64,000 nt of DNA, from assembly GCF_030159855.1 (NCBI RefSeq), contig NZ_BSNG01000001.1:2294001-2358000 (forward strand). Direction: 5' to 3'. This stretch comes from Devosia yakushimensis. GTDB lineage: Bacteria; Pseudomonadota; Alphaproteobacteria; Rhizobiales; Devosiaceae. A model generated the notes under the pieces. The model was not told the origin of the DNA. It ran no database searches and saw nothing but the letters and a program-made list of their open reading frames with translations. Below, in pieces: positions 8,164-17,267 of this stretch (the stretch's first letter is position 1; each line of letters begins with the position of its first letter). A program made the position numbers and the translations under genes.

Positions 8164-9072
8164 CTACCCCGCAATCGGCCGAATAAAATGCCCCGGCCCA
8201 ACCTCATGCACATTGGCCTGCGGCACGGCGGACAGCCGCCGGATATTCTCAACATCGGCCAATTCGGCATTGTAGCTGGACTGCGCGAACCGCACATCCG
8301 GGTCAGGCACGGCCGACAGCAGCAGCCGCGTATAGGGGTGCTGGGGATCGGTGAGCACGCTTTCGGTCGGCCCCCATTCCACGATCTGGCCGGCATACAT
8401 CACGATAATGTCCTCGGCCACATAGCGGGCGGTGGCGATATCGTGGGTGATGTAGAGCAGCGCCAGCCCCAGCGAGCGCTTCATCTCGTTGAGCAGGTTC
8501 AAAATGCCAAGCCGCACCGATACGTCCAGCATGGACGTTGGCTCATCGGCCACGATGACTTCCGGCCCCACGGCCAGAGCCCGGGCAATGCTGATGCGCT
8601 GGCGCTGGCCGCCGGACAATTCATGCGGAAACTTGGCCGCGACAATGGCCGGATCGAGCTTGACCCGTTCCAGCAATTCAGCAATGGCGACCCTGCGCCG
8701 CGCCGCATCCAGTTCCTTCTGATGCAGCCGCAATGGCCGCTCCAGATGGTATTGAACCGTGTGGGCCGGATTGAGCGCCGAGAACGGGTCCTGAAAGATC
8801 ATCTGCACCGCCCGTCGATAGGCGGAAAGCGACCCAACGGCGCTACCGCCCACGGGCTGGCCGCGGAACAGCAATTGCCCCTGGTCGGGCTGGTATTCGC
8901 GCATGATCAGGCGGGCGCAGGTGGTCTTGCCGCTGCCCGATTCGCCCACCAGGGCCAGTGTGCGGCCGGCGTTGAGGGCAAAGGACACTGAGCGGGCGGC
9001 ATAGACGGGGTTGCCGGTCTTGCCGAAGACCTTGGAGACATTGTCGAGCGCTAGGATAGGGGTCTCGGTCAT
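8164..9072 (-). CDS. ABC transporter ATP-binding protein (DppF/OppF type)
   Basis: The protein is 302 aa with Walker A GESGSGKTT at about 40-48, signature LSGGQRQRISIARAL, Walker B VIVADEPTS and the switch His in ITHDIA. It lacks the C-terminal Fe-S or TOBE extension and is the second ATPase of a heterodimeric pair, as in Dpp/Opp importers. It powers uptake by the operon's permeases. Its ATG overlaps the stop of the preceding ATPase gene as ATGA. It is the last gene of the operon. Confidence 0.93.
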   Translation of the reverse strand: MTETPILALDNVSKVFGKTGNPVYAARSVSFALNAGRTLALVGESGSGKTTCARLIMREYQPDQGQLLFRGQPVGGSAVGSLSAYRRAVQMIFQDPFSALNPAHTVQYHLERPLRLHQKELDAARRRVAIAELLERVKLDPAIVAAKFPHELSGGQRQRISIARALAVGPEVIVADEPTSMLDVSVRLGILNLLNEMKRSLGLALLYITHDIATARYVAEDIIVMYAGQIVEWGPTESVLTDPQHPYTRLLLSAVPDPDVRFAQSSYNAELADVENIRRLSAVPQANVHEVGPGHFIRPIAG

Positions 9073-9884
9073 GGCGCGGTCTCCTGCCTGATCTGTTCGC
9101 CATGCAGCCGGGGCATCGAGGCCCAGAGCTTGCGAGTATAATCGTGCTTTGGCGCGGCATAGATCTCCTGCGCCGCATTGACCTCCACCAGCTTGCCTTC
9201 GAGCATCACCCCGATCCGGTCGCAGACCTGCACCATCAGCCCCAGATCGTGGGTGATGAACAGCACGGAGAACCCGAACTCCACCCGCAGCTTGTCGATG
9301 CGCTGCAGGATTTCGCGCTGCACCACCACGTCGAGCGCGGTGGTGGGCTCATCCATGATCAGCAGCTTGGGATTGAGCGCCAGGCAGATGGCAATGACGA
9401 TGCGCTGCCGCATGCCGCCCGAGCATTGATGCGGATAGGACTTAAGCCGGTCGGGCGAGATATCGACAAGCTTCAGTAATTGCGCCGCCCGCTCGCGCGC
9501 CTGCTTGCGGTTCATGCCGAGATGGGTATGGAGCACATCGTAGAACTGTGTCTCGATGGTCAGCACCGGATTGAGCGAGTTCATGGCGCTCTGGAACACC
9601 ATGGCCACTTCGCTCCAGCGGAACTTGCGCAATTGCTCCTTGTCGAGATCGAGCACATCACGGCCTTCGAGCAAAATCTGCCCCGAGCGGATCAGCGCCG
9701 GCGGACGATGCAACCGGCTGATGGCAAAGGCGATGGTGCTCTTGCCGCAGCCCGATTCCCCGGCCAGGCCGAAGAATTCGCCAGGGGCGATATCGAAGCT
9801 CACATCGTCCACGGCGCGGAAATCGCTGCTCTCCCCGATATAGTCGATGGAGAGGTTCTTGACCGACAGAACGGGCATGCTCAT
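9069..9884 (-). CDS. ABC transporter ATP-binding protein (DppD/OppD type)
   Basis: The protein is 271 aa with Walker A GESGCGKST, Q-loop VFQSAMNSLNP, signature CSGGMRQRIVIAIC, and Walker B LLIMDEPTTALDV. ATG 9884 overlaps the permease stop as ATGA, so I reject the longer frame to 10040. The helical segment HTHLGMNRKQARERAAQLL is typical of oligosaccharide/oligopeptide importers. It forms the ATPase pair with the next gene. Confidence 0.93.
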   Translation of the reverse strand: MSMPVLSVKNLSIDYIGESSDFRAVDDVSFDIAPGEFFGLAGESGCGKSTIAFAISRLHRPPALIRSGQILLEGRDVLDLDKEQLRKFRWSEVAMVFQSAMNSLNPVLTIETQFYDVLHTHLGMNRKQARERAAQLLKLVDISPDRLKSYPHQCSGGMRQRIVIAICLALNPKLLIMDEPTTALDVVVQREILQRIDKLRVEFGFSVLFITHDLGLMVQVCDRIGVMLEGKLVEVNAAQEIYAAPKHDYTRKLWASMPRLHGEQIRQETAP

Positions 9885-10771
9885 AGCCGCCCCTCCCCGG
9901 CCCGGACCAGGCCCGTCCAGCGCCCCAGCCGTCCGCTGGTGCGCAGGCGCGGATTGGCGATCTCGTCGATGGCAAAGTTGATCAAGGCCAGCCCCAGGCC
10001 CAGCAGCGCCAGCGCGATACAGGGGGAGAGCAGGTCCCACCAGGCGCCGACGGACAGGGCCGAAGCGTTCTGCGCATTGTAGAGCATGATGCCCCAGGAC
10101 ACCGTATTGGGGTCGCCCAGCCCGAGAAATTCCAGCGTCGCCTCGGTAATCACCGCAAAGATGACGCTGCCGATGAAATTGATGCCGACGATGGAAATCA
10201 GATTTGGGAAGATTTCAAACGCCATGATGCGCCAGGACGGTTCACCCAGCATTTCGGCCGATTTGACGAAGTCCTTCTGCCGGATCGATAGCGTTTCCGC
10301 CCGCGTCACCCGCACGCCCCAGGCCCATGAAGTCAGCCCCAGGATGATGGCGATCACCAGGGGGCTCGCCTGGCCGATAAAGGCGGCCAGCACCAGCAGC
10401 AGCGGCAGGTTGGGCACCACCAGCACCATATTGGTGAAGAAGTTGATGATCTCGTCGATCACCCCACCCTTATAGCCGGCGATGATGCCCAGCATCGTGC
10501 CGATGACCGTAATCATCAGCCCCGCGCCAAAGCCGACCGCCAGCGAAGTGCGCGCGCCATAGACAAGCTGGGTGAACACATCCCGGCCGACGCGGGTCGT
10601 GCCCAGCCAGTGGTCGGGCGATGGCGGCTGATGCGGCCGCCCCACCCGGGCGGACGGGGCATATTCGGTCAGCAGAGGCGCTGCCAGCGCCGCAACGATG
10701 ATGAGCAGCAGGATGATCGCGCCGATCACCGCCTTGCGATTACCGAGCAGGCCCGAGAAAAGCTGTTTCAT
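9881..10771 (-). CDS. ABC transporter permease (DppC/OppC type)
   Basis: The protein is 296 aa with about six membrane helices, an N-terminal OppC_N-like segment (NRKAVIGAIILLLIIVAALAAPLL in part) and a BPD_transp_1 domain whose EAA-type loop reads WGVRVTRAETLSIRQ...VKSAEMLGEPSWRI. It pairs with the DppB-type permease, which ends 3 bases upstream. It forms the inner-membrane channel of the importer. Confidence 0.93.
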   Translation of the reverse strand: MKQLFSGLLGNRKAVIGAIILLLIIVAALAAPLLTEYAPSARVGRPHQPPSPDHWLGTTRVGRDVFTQLVYGARTSLAVGFGAGLMITVIGTMLGIIAGYKGGVIDEIINFFTNMVLVVPNLPLLLVLAAFIGQASPLVIAIILGLTSWAWGVRVTRAETLSIRQKDFVKSAEMLGEPSWRIMAFEIFPNLISIVGINFIGSVIFAVITEATLEFLGLGDPNTVSWGIMLYNAQNASALSVGAWWDLLSPCIALALLGLGLALINFAIDEIANPRLRTSGRLGRWTGLVRAGEGRL

Positions 10772-10774
10772 GGC

Positions 10775-11752
10775 TCAGGCCTTCTTGAGGCGCGGATCGA
10801 GCAGCACATAGCTCAGATCGACGATGAAATTGGAAACCAGCATAGCGCCGGTCATGATCAGCAATTGCCCCTGGATCACGGGGTAATCCCGCGCCAGGAT
10901 GGCCTGATAGAGCACATTGCCCAGGCCCGGATAGTTGAACACCACCTCGGTCACCAGCGAGCCGCCCAGCACGGTGCCGATGGCGATGGCGAGGCTAGAA
11001 AAGGTTGGCAACAGGGCATTGCGCGCCGCGTACCACAGCATGACCCGGCTATCGGCCAGCCCCTTAGCGCGGCCCATGACGATATAGTCCTCGCCCAAAA
11101 GGTTGATCATATTGTTGCGCATCGTCACGGCAAAGCCGCCCACCAGCACGATGAACAGGGTCAGCATGGGCAACGTGCCGTGGCGGATGACGCTGCCGAT
11201 ATATTGCGCCGAGAAAGCCGGATCGAGCATGGGATCGGCGGCATAGCCGAAGGGGAACCAGCCCAGCTGGTAGCCGAACACGAAGAGCATGACGAGCGAG
11301 ATGACCACAGCCGGCACCGAGCTCGAAAAGATCGCCGTCATCGAAACGATGGTGTCGAACCAGCTGCCGCGCTTCCAGGCCGCCAGCGCACCCAAGAGCG
11401 TGCCGCAGGTAAAGCTCAGAATGGTCGCCATCCCCATCAGGCCCACAGTCCAGACCAGCGCCCGCGCCAGCAATTCGGTGACCGGCAGCGGGAAATACTT
11501 GATCGAGAGCCCCAGATCGCCGGTGAACACGCTTTGCAGATAGGTCAGATATTGCTGCCAGAGCGGAGCTTCGATGAAGCCGAAGGTCAGCTTGAGCGCA
11601 TTGAGATTTTCCAGCGACAGTTCCGAGCCGGCGCTGGCGAACATCATCTGGATGGGGTCGCCGGGCATGACGCGCGGCAGGAAGAAATTGATGGTCGCCG
11701 CTACGATGAAAGCGGCGAGGTAGAAAGCGAGGCGCCGCAGCAAGAAGATCAT
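10775..11752 (-). CDS. ABC transporter permease (DppB/OppB type)
   Basis: The protein is 325 aa with an N-terminal helix (LLRRLAFYLAAFIVAATINFFLPRVMPGDP) in the style of DppB family members and a C-terminal transmembrane domain with the EAA loop EDYIVMGRAKGLADSRV. The Asp-rich N-terminal periplasmic stretch (PGDPIQMMFA) is a hallmark of this family. It lies between the binding protein gene and the second permease and is part of the same operon. Confidence 0.93.
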   Translation of the reverse strand: MIFLLRRLAFYLAAFIVAATINFFLPRVMPGDPIQMMFASAGSELSLENLNALKLTFGFIEAPLWQQYLTYLQSVFTGDLGLSIKYFPLPVTELLARALVWTVGLMGMATILSFTCGTLLGALAAWKRGSWFDTIVSMTAIFSSSVPAVVISLVMLFVFGYQLGWFPFGYAADPMLDPAFSAQYIGSVIRHGTLPMLTLFIVLVGGFAVTMRNNMINLLGEDYIVMGRAKGLADSRVMLWYAARNALLPTFSSLAIAIGTVLGGSLVTEVVFNYPGLGNVLYQAILARDYPVIQGQLLIMTGAMLVSNFIVDLSYVLLDPRLKKA

Positions 11753-11829
11753 TTATCTATCCCTGGATGATGCGGCTCAGGCCACAGGACGATGGGCGTG
11801 GCCCGACCGGCCACGCCCAGTTGCGAGGA

Positions 11830-13488
11830 TTATTGAACCGGCGTCAACGCCAGCAGGTGCAACAGGCGGCCTGGATTGACGTTGGTCACGGTCGGGATGA
11901 CGAAGGGATTTTCGGCATTGGCCCAGCCGGTAAAGCGCTTGGTGCTGTACTGGTAGAAGGAAGGGCTGTTGTAGACCGGGATCATCGGCAGGTTTTCCCC
12001 AACGATCAACTGCGCCTTGTCCATCAGCGCGCGCTGCTCATCAGCCGACTTGGTCTGGGTGAACTGGTCGAGCAGCGGCATCAATTCGGGGTCGAACCAG
12101 CGCTGCGCTACAAAGCGGCTCTTGCCCTTGTCGGCGGGGTTGAAGGCGCGGACATAGGGGAAATAGGGCGATGCGGCGGCCGCCAGGGCGTTCATCGTCA
12201 TCCCGTATTTGCCGTCGATCAGGTCGCTGGTCCAGACCGCCGCTTCGGGTGTGGCCATCCGTACATCGATCCCGGCGCCCTGCAGGCTTTCGAGCGAAAT
12301 CTGTACCGCATCGATCCAGTCGGTCCAGCCATTGGGCACTTCGAGCGTGAAGGAGATCTTGGTGCCGTCCGGATTGTCGCGGAGGCCGTCGCCATCGGCA
12401 TCGAGATAGCCATGCTCGTCGAGCAGTACCTCGGCCGCCTCGGGGTCGAATTTGGTGAACTGGCCGAATTGCTCGGCAACGGCCGGGTTGGCCCAGTCCT
12501 TGTAGAGCTCGCCCAAAATCGCCGGATCGTCGTTGACGATCGGATAGCCATAGCCGGCAATGTCAACGATCGCTTCGCGATCGATGAGCATGCTCAGTGC
12601 GCGCCGGAAATTGACGTCGGTAAAAGCCTTGCGATTGTTCTCGTCGGGTGTTTCGAGATTGACTGAGAACGAGACCAGGCTCGAAGGCGTATACCAGTAA
12701 TGGTTGTGCTCAGGGTCCTTGGCGACAAAAGTATTGTCGATATCAGGCACGAAACTGGTCGCCCAATCGAGCGTACCCGCCGCCAAGGCCGCCAGCACCT
12801 GCGTGTTGTCTGCCAGTTGCGGCCAGCGCATGCAATCGACCTTGAGCGAGCCATTGTCCCAGTAATTGGGGTTGCGGCACTGGTCATAGACCTGCGGGGT
12901 AAACCGCACGATTTCGGTCAGCGGACCGCTGCCCACCGGGTTTTCATTAGCGAAGGTCACCGGATCGGCGATATCGGCCCAGATATGCTGGGGCACGATG
13001 GGCATTTGCACGATCTGGTAGGCGATCAGCGAATTGGGCTGCACCAGGGTAAACTTGACCGTGCGCTCATCCACCGCTTCGACGCTCTCGAACAGCGGCG
13101 AGACGCTGATGAAATCGAGCGCCGGGAATTTCTTGAGATAATCGTAGGTGAAAGCTACATCAGCGGAGGTCAGCGGCTCGCCATCGGACCATTTGAGGCC
13201 GTCGCGCAGCGTGAACGTAATCGACTTCAGATCATCGGCCAGCTCGAAGCTTTCCGCCAGCCGGAAGGCGGGCTCGTTGCCCTTGGCCCGGTTGAAAATC
13301 ACCAACGGCTCATAGATGAAATCGAGCGTGGAATAGCGCGCCGAAGTCTGCCCGAAGGGGTTGAAATTGCGCACCCAGGTCGTGGTCGCCTCGGCATTGG
13401 CGGTCAGCACCACCTGCGCCGAAGCCGGCGCCACCGATAGCAGCATGGCGGCGGCAATCGCCGTGAGCGCCTGGCTCTTGAATGTCAT
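11830..13488 (-). CDS. ABC transporter substrate-binding protein, SBP_bac_5 family
   Basis: The protein is 552 aa with a cleavable signal peptide (LTAIAAAMLLSVAPASAQ) and the SBP_bac_5 core (LKSITFTLRDGLKWSDGEPLT at about 90-110). It captures substrate in the periplasm for the operon's permeases. The family is usually annotated for peptides, but the segments NFNPFG, FIYEPLVIFN and NGWTDWIDAVQIS resemble members that bind beta-linked oligosaccharides. With a NagZ-like glycosidase gene immediately upstream, an amino-sugar oligosaccharide is a reasonable ligand. This is inference; peptides remain possible. Confidence 0.88.
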   Translation of the reverse strand: MTFKSQALTAIAAAMLLSVAPASAQVVLTANAEATTTWVRNFNPFGQTSARYSTLDFIYEPLVIFNRAKGNEPAFRLAESFELADDLKSITFTLRDGLKWSDGEPLTSADVAFTYDYLKKFPALDFISVSPLFESVEAVDERTVKFTLVQPNSLIAYQIVQMPIVPQHIWADIADPVTFANENPVGSGPLTEIVRFTPQVYDQCRNPNYWDNGSLKVDCMRWPQLADNTQVLAALAAGTLDWATSFVPDIDNTFVAKDPEHNHYWYTPSSLVSFSVNLETPDENNRKAFTDVNFRRALSMLIDREAIVDIAGYGYPIVNDDPAILGELYKDWANPAVAEQFGQFTKFDPEAAEVLLDEHGYLDADGDGLRDNPDGTKISFTLEVPNGWTDWIDAVQISLESLQGAGIDVRMATPEAAVWTSDLIDGKYGMTMNALAAAASPYFPYVRAFNPADKGKSRFVAQRWFDPELMPLLDQFTQTKSADEQRALMDKAQLIVGENLPMIPVYNSPSFYQYSTKRFTGWANAENPFVIPTVTNVNPGRLLHLLALTPVQ

Positions 13489-13527
13489 GGAGTATCCCTC
13501 TTCGTTATATTTTGGACGGCGGCGCGG

Positions 13528-14553
13528 CTAGGCGATGCCGTTGGCAGCGAAAATGTCTTCGACCTCTGCGTGCAACGCCCTCACGTCGACACGCAAATTC
13601 CCCCGCTTGGCATTGGCGGCGGCAATGCGTTTCAGGCTTGCCTCGCTCAGCGGCCGTGCGGCGCGCACTGCTGCCTGGCTCGCGGCCAGATCGCCCTGGC
13701 TATGCAGGGCAATGTCATATCCGGCGTCGAGCGCGCGGGTCACCCGCTCCGCCCAGGTGCCGCTCAGCGCTTCCATGGTCAGGCAATCGGTGATCAGCAC
13801 GCCATCGTAATTGAGGTCATCGCGGATGAGATCGCAGATTACGGGGGAAACCGAAGCCGGACGCTCGGCGTCGAAGGCGGTGAAAATCAGATGCGCCACC
13901 ATGGCCCAGGGCGTATCGCTCAGCTGCATGAAGGGCACGAAATCGGTGCCCATCAGGTCTTCGCGCGAGGCATCGACCACGGGACAGGTGAAATGCGGAT
14001 CGACCGTGACACGGCCATAGCCGGGAATATGCTTCATCACCGGGATTTCCCCGGTTTCGAGCATGCCCGCGATCACTTCGCGCCCCAGCGTGACGATAGT
14101 ATCCGTATCGGCGCCGAAGGAGCGCTGCCCGATCACGTCATGCGTGCCCTTGAGCGCCATATCGACAACCGGCGTACAGCCGCTATCGATGGTCAGTTCG
14201 GCCATCATCGCGCCCATGGCCTGGGTCGACAGCCGCAAGGCTTTCCTACCGAGTTCGATGTCCTTTTGCGCCAGCGCCCCAAAGGCGCCGAAGCTGCGGA
14301 ATAGCGGCCAGTTGCCGTTATTGAGCCGCTGCACGCGCCCGCCTTCCTGATCGATGAAGACCGCGGCATCCTCCCGGCCCACTGCCTCGCGGAATTGCGC
14401 CGCCAGCCGCAGGATCTGCTCGGGATTCTCCAGATTGCGCCGGAACAGGAACAGTCCATAGGGGTTGGTCTCGCGGAAAAACGCGATTTCGTCGGGGGAC
14501 AATTCCAGCCCCGGCATGCCGACGAAGAGAGCGAGCGGTGTCGTGCTGGCCAT
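13528..14553 (-). CDS. nagZ: GH3 beta-N-acetylhexosaminidase (NagZ-like)
   Basis: The protein is 341 aa, the size of single-domain NagZ. NagZ removes N-acetylglucosamine from anhydro-muropeptides in the cytoplasm or acts on chito-oligosaccharides. Visible motifs are the substrate loop KHIPGYGRVTVDPH, whose D-x-H is the general acid/base dyad of NagZ, and ITDCLTMEAL, carrying the likely nucleophile Asp (normally TDDL/SDDL). It has no signal peptide, so it should act in the cytoplasm on imported sugars. It lies 39 bases upstream of the binding-protein gene and is probably in the same transcript. The Tyr replacing the usual His in PGHG is a small deviation. Confidence 0.87.
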   Translation of the reverse strand: MASTTPLALFVGMPGLELSPDEIAFFRETNPYGLFLFRRNLENPEQILRLAAQFREAVGREDAAVFIDQEGGRVQRLNNGNWPLFRSFGAFGALAQKDIELGRKALRLSTQAMGAMMAELTIDSGCTPVVDMALKGTHDVIGQRSFGADTDTIVTLGREVIAGMLETGEIPVMKHIPGYGRVTVDPHFTCPVVDASREDLMGTDFVPFMQLSDTPWAMVAHLIFTAFDAERPASVSPVICDLIRDDLNYDGVLITDCLTMEALSGTWAERVTRALDAGYDIALHSQGDLAASQAAVRAARPLSEASLKRIAAANAKRGNLRVDVRALHAEVEDIFAANGIA

Positions 14554-14574
14554 TATTGTCTTCCCATAAAGATG

Positions 14575-15063
14575 TCAGGCCCCGTCCGCGGGTTTGATCC
14601 GCAACAGGCCCTGATAAATGTCTTCCTTGTCCGCCGCGATCGGCACGGCGCCCACGGCATTGGCGTAAAAATCGATAGGCCCGGCCGAGCCGATGATCGC
14701 ATAGGCATAGCCCTGCGCCTTCATGGCGATGAGGCTGTGATAGAGCAGCGCAAGCCCAAGCTTTTTGCCCCGCGCCGTCTCATGCACGCCGGTCGGGCCG
14801 AAAAAGCCGCGTGCCGTTGCGTCGTAGCAGGCAAAGCCCGCCAGCGCGCCGTCAATCGTCGCAATCAGGCAACCGGGCGGCTGATGCGCCATGGCAACGG
14901 CCACTTCACTGGCCCAATAGGCGCTGAAATTGGTCTTCACCCAATCGGTGACGATATGCTGCTCAGGCGGCAGCGCGACCCTTATCGTGGCCTCGACATC
15001 CTTCACGCGTTCGGCAAGCTGGCCGAGGCGTTTGGAATAGAGGTTCACAAGCAGATCGGTCAT
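14575..15063 (-). CDS. GNAT family N-acetyltransferase
   Basis: The protein is 162 aa with the GNAT acetyl-CoA loop (GVHETARGKKLGLALL) and the C-terminal beta-bulge region (YAYAIIGSAGPIDFYANAVGA). The acceptor is unknown. It is first in the minus-strand series GNAT, nagZ, SBP and ABC genes, with 21 bases to nagZ, so it may act on an amino sugar or related product of the imported ligand. ATG 15063 follows a short region that contains two direct repeats, which may regulate the operon. Confidence 0.82.
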   Translation of the reverse strand: MTDLLVNLYSKRLGQLAERVKDVEATIRVALPPEQHIVTDWVKTNFSAYWASEVAVAMAHQPPGCLIATIDGALAGFACYDATARGFFGPTGVHETARGKKLGLALLYHSLIAMKAQGYAYAIIGSAGPIDFYANAVGAVPIAADKEDIYQGLLRIKPADGA

Positions 15064-15110
15064 GCGTGCTCGCTGTCAGATGGTTTGGCGGCATGCCCCC
15101 ACCTCCGGAC

Positions 15111-15139
15111 AATACCAATCTAGACATGCTAATACCAAT
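15111..15139. promoter_or_regulatory. Direct repeats AATACCAAT, candidate operator of the GNAT-nagZ-ABC operon
   Basis: AATACCAAT occurs at 15111-15119 and again at 15131-15139, exactly 20 bases apart, about two helical turns. The repeats lie 48 bases ahead of the GNAT start in a short AT-rich gap. The half-site (ATTGGTATT on the minus strand) resembles, from memory, half-sites of GntR-type amino-sugar regulators, but here the order is direct rather than inverted. Binding is inferred. Confidence 0.5.
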
Positions 15140-15169
15140 TTATGCCACCTGGCAAGCGAGCGTCCTGCG

Positions 15170-15985
15170 CTATCCAGAGACCAGTTTGCGCACCTTGGCG
15201 CGATCCTCCGGTGTTGCCGGGTTGAAAACCACCAGCGCCAGGTCGGCATGCCCATCGACGGCAAAAGTGGAATATTCGAGCTGGAGCAGCCCGGCGACGG
15301 GGTGCAGGATGCGCTTTAGTCCCTCGCCATGGGTGTGGACATCCTGTTCGGACCACATCCGGCGGAATTCGGCGCTCTCGTCCATCAGCTCATCGACCAG
15401 CGCCTGTGTCTGCGCCCGCATCCCGGCACGCAGCACATCGCGCCGCACGGTACCCACCAGGAGGCGCGCCACATCCTCCCGGTCCGGCCAATGCGCACCG
15501 CCGCCCGGGCCAAATATCATGCGGAGCAGGTTCCGGCTGCCTTCGGGCATTTCCTCGTAATTGGCGAGAACCGCCGTGGCCGCGCGGTTCCAGGCAAGAA
15601 TCGTCCATTCGGGCGTCTTGATGATGGCCGGACTGTCGCCAAAGGCGTCCAGCACCCGCTGCAATTGCGGGGTCACGCTTGAGCGGCCTGCCGGGCGAAC
15701 CTTGGGCGGCCGCTCCTGCGCCAAAAGGAACATGTGCTCGCGCTCGTCCTCGGTCAGCGCAAAGGCGCGCGCCAGCCGGTCCAGCACATCGGCCGAGGGT
15801 GCCCCGCCCCTGCCCTGCTCCAGCCAAGTGTACCAGGTGGCGCTGACATGGGCGATCTGAGCCACCTCTTCCCGCCGCAATCCCGGTGTCCGCCGCCGCG
15901 CCAGTGGCAAGCCGAAAGCTGCCGGATCGAGCCGCGCCCGCCGTTCCTTCAAAAAGCTGCCGAGCAGTTTGCTATCCGGGTCCAT
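15170..15985 (-). CDS. XRE-family regulator with MmyB-like ligand-binding domain
   Basis: The protein is 271 aa. The N-terminal HTH (LGSFLKERRARLDPAAFGLP, RRTPGLRREEVAQIAHVSATWYTWLEQGR) is the classical pattern of this family, and the remainder (MILAWNRAATAVLANYEEMPEGSRN-like) matches the MmyB/MLTR_LBD PAS-like domain thought to bind small fatty-acyl-like ligands. It is divergent from an SDR gene 100 bases away, and members of this family commonly repress the adjacent oxidoreductase gene. Confidence 0.9.
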   Translation of the reverse strand: MDPDSKLLGSFLKERRARLDPAAFGLPLARRRTPGLRREEVAQIAHVSATWYTWLEQGRGGAPSADVLDRLARAFALTEDEREHMFLLAQERPPKVRPAGRSSVTPQLQRVLDAFGDSPAIIKTPEWTILAWNRAATAVLANYEEMPEGSRNLLRMIFGPGGGAHWPDREDVARLLVGTVRRDVLRAGMRAQTQALVDELMDESAEFRRMWSEQDVHTHGEGLKRILHPVAGLLQLEYSTFAVDGHADLALVVFNPATPEDRAKVRKLVSG

Positions 15986-16085
15986 CGCGCCAGCCTGTTA
16001 GTCGCCATACCAGTATAAGGTCCCGGCTTTTCCGGGCGCCGCATCACTCTATCTCTCCTGCCACCAAGCAAGGAGAAATAAAACC

Positions 16086-16982
16086 ATGCGCGTTTTCGTT
16101 ACAGGCGCCACCGGCTTTGTCGGCACGCAAGTCGTCAGGCAATTGACCGCCAATGGTCACCAGATAGAGGGCTTGGCCCGTTCGGATACTTCCGCTGCAA
16201 TTCTCGAAGCGGCGGGCATAGCCGTCGTCAGGGGCGATCTCACCGATCTCGACACCCTCGCATCGGCCGCCAGGTCCGCCGATGCCGTCATCCATACCGG
16301 CTTCATCCACGATTTTTCGAACTTTGCTGCGTCGATCGCCATCGACCGGCGCGCGGTGGAAGCCATGGGCGCCGCGCTGGCCGGCTCCGGCCGCCCCTTT
16401 ATCGTGACATCGGGCACCGGCCTCATGCCGTCCGGCCAGGTGTCGAATGAAGACACTCCCGCCACTACCACGGGGCACGGCGCCCTGCGCGGCGCCACCG
16501 AGGGCATCGCGCTGATGCTGGTCGAGCAGAATGTGCGCGTCGGCATCATGCGGCTGCCCAATTCAGTTCATGGCGATGGCGATCATGGCTTCGTGCCGAT
16601 GCTGATCGCCACTGCCCGCCAGAAAGGCGTCGCCGGCTATGTGGATGATGGCGCCAATTGCTGGCCGGCCGTCCACGTCACCGACGCTGCCCGGGCCTAT
16701 TTGCTGGCGCTGGAGCATGGCGAAGCCGGTGCGCGCCACCATGCCGTAGCCGAACAGGGCGTCCCGTTCCGTGACATTGCCCACATGATCGGCCGCAGGC
16801 TCAGTCTGCCGGTCACCTCAATCCCGCGCGAGGAAGCCGCGGCCCACTTCGGCTGGATGGCCAATTTCGCCTCGCTCGATGCGCGGGCCTCCAGCCAATT
16901 GACCCGAGAGCGCCTCGGCTGGGAACCCAGCGGCCCGGAGTTGCTCGAGGATATGGAGAACGGACGCTATTTCGACGACTGA
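16086..16982 (+). CDS. Extended SDR / NAD(P)-dependent oxidoreductase
   Basis: The protein is 298 aa with the Rossmann motif TGATGFVGTQVV at residues 7-18, as in extended or atypical SDRs (NmrA/epimerase-like). An active-site candidate lies in the region of VTSGTGLM. The usual YxxxK is not evident, which suggests either an atypical SDR or a substitution. AAGGAG with 8 bases spacing precedes the ATG. It is divergent from the XRE regulator, its probable repressor, and is followed by a strong terminator. Confidence 0.85.
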   Translation: MRVFVTGATGFVGTQVVRQLTANGHQIEGLARSDTSAAILEAAGIAVVRGDLTDLDTLASAARSADAVIHTGFIHDFSNFAASIAIDRRAVEAMGAALAGSGRPFIVTSGTGLMPSGQVSNEDTPATTTGHGALRGATEGIALMLVEQNVRVGIMRLPNSVHGDGDHGFVPMLIATARQKGVAGYVDDGANCWPAVHVTDAARAYLLALEHGEAGARHHAVAEQGVPFRDIAHMIGRRLSLPVTSIPREEAAAHFGWMANFASLDARASSQLTRERLGWEPSGPELLEDMENGRYFDD

Positions 16983-17082
16983 GGCTGGCGGGTCCGGCAG
17001 CATGATCCCGGTCTGCGTCGGGCCGTTCGCCGCCGGGAGGGATACCGAGAGCCTCAAACGCCCGAACCCCAAACAACAAAAA

Positions 17083-17112
17083 GGGCCGCGCATCAGCTGC
17101 GCGGCCCTTTTT
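17083..17112 (+). terminator. Bidirectional rho-independent terminator
   Basis: GGGCCGCGC at 17083-17091 pairs with GCGCGGCCC at 17099-17107 across a 7-base loop, flanked by AAAAA on the left and TTTTT on the right. It can end both the SDR transcript from the left and the mucR transcript from the right. Confidence 0.9.
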
Positions 17113-17267
17113 ACTTTGTTGGTCGTCCCGGCATTTACCGCCCTGAGGCCAATAAAATGCCGTCTGAGGTCGGAGACCTCCAAGACTCCGACCAGTACCG
17201 CCAAAACCATTCAGCCGGCCACATGCTGCCGAGGCAACCGTCTGATGTGTAGTGCGGCAAGACCTAT

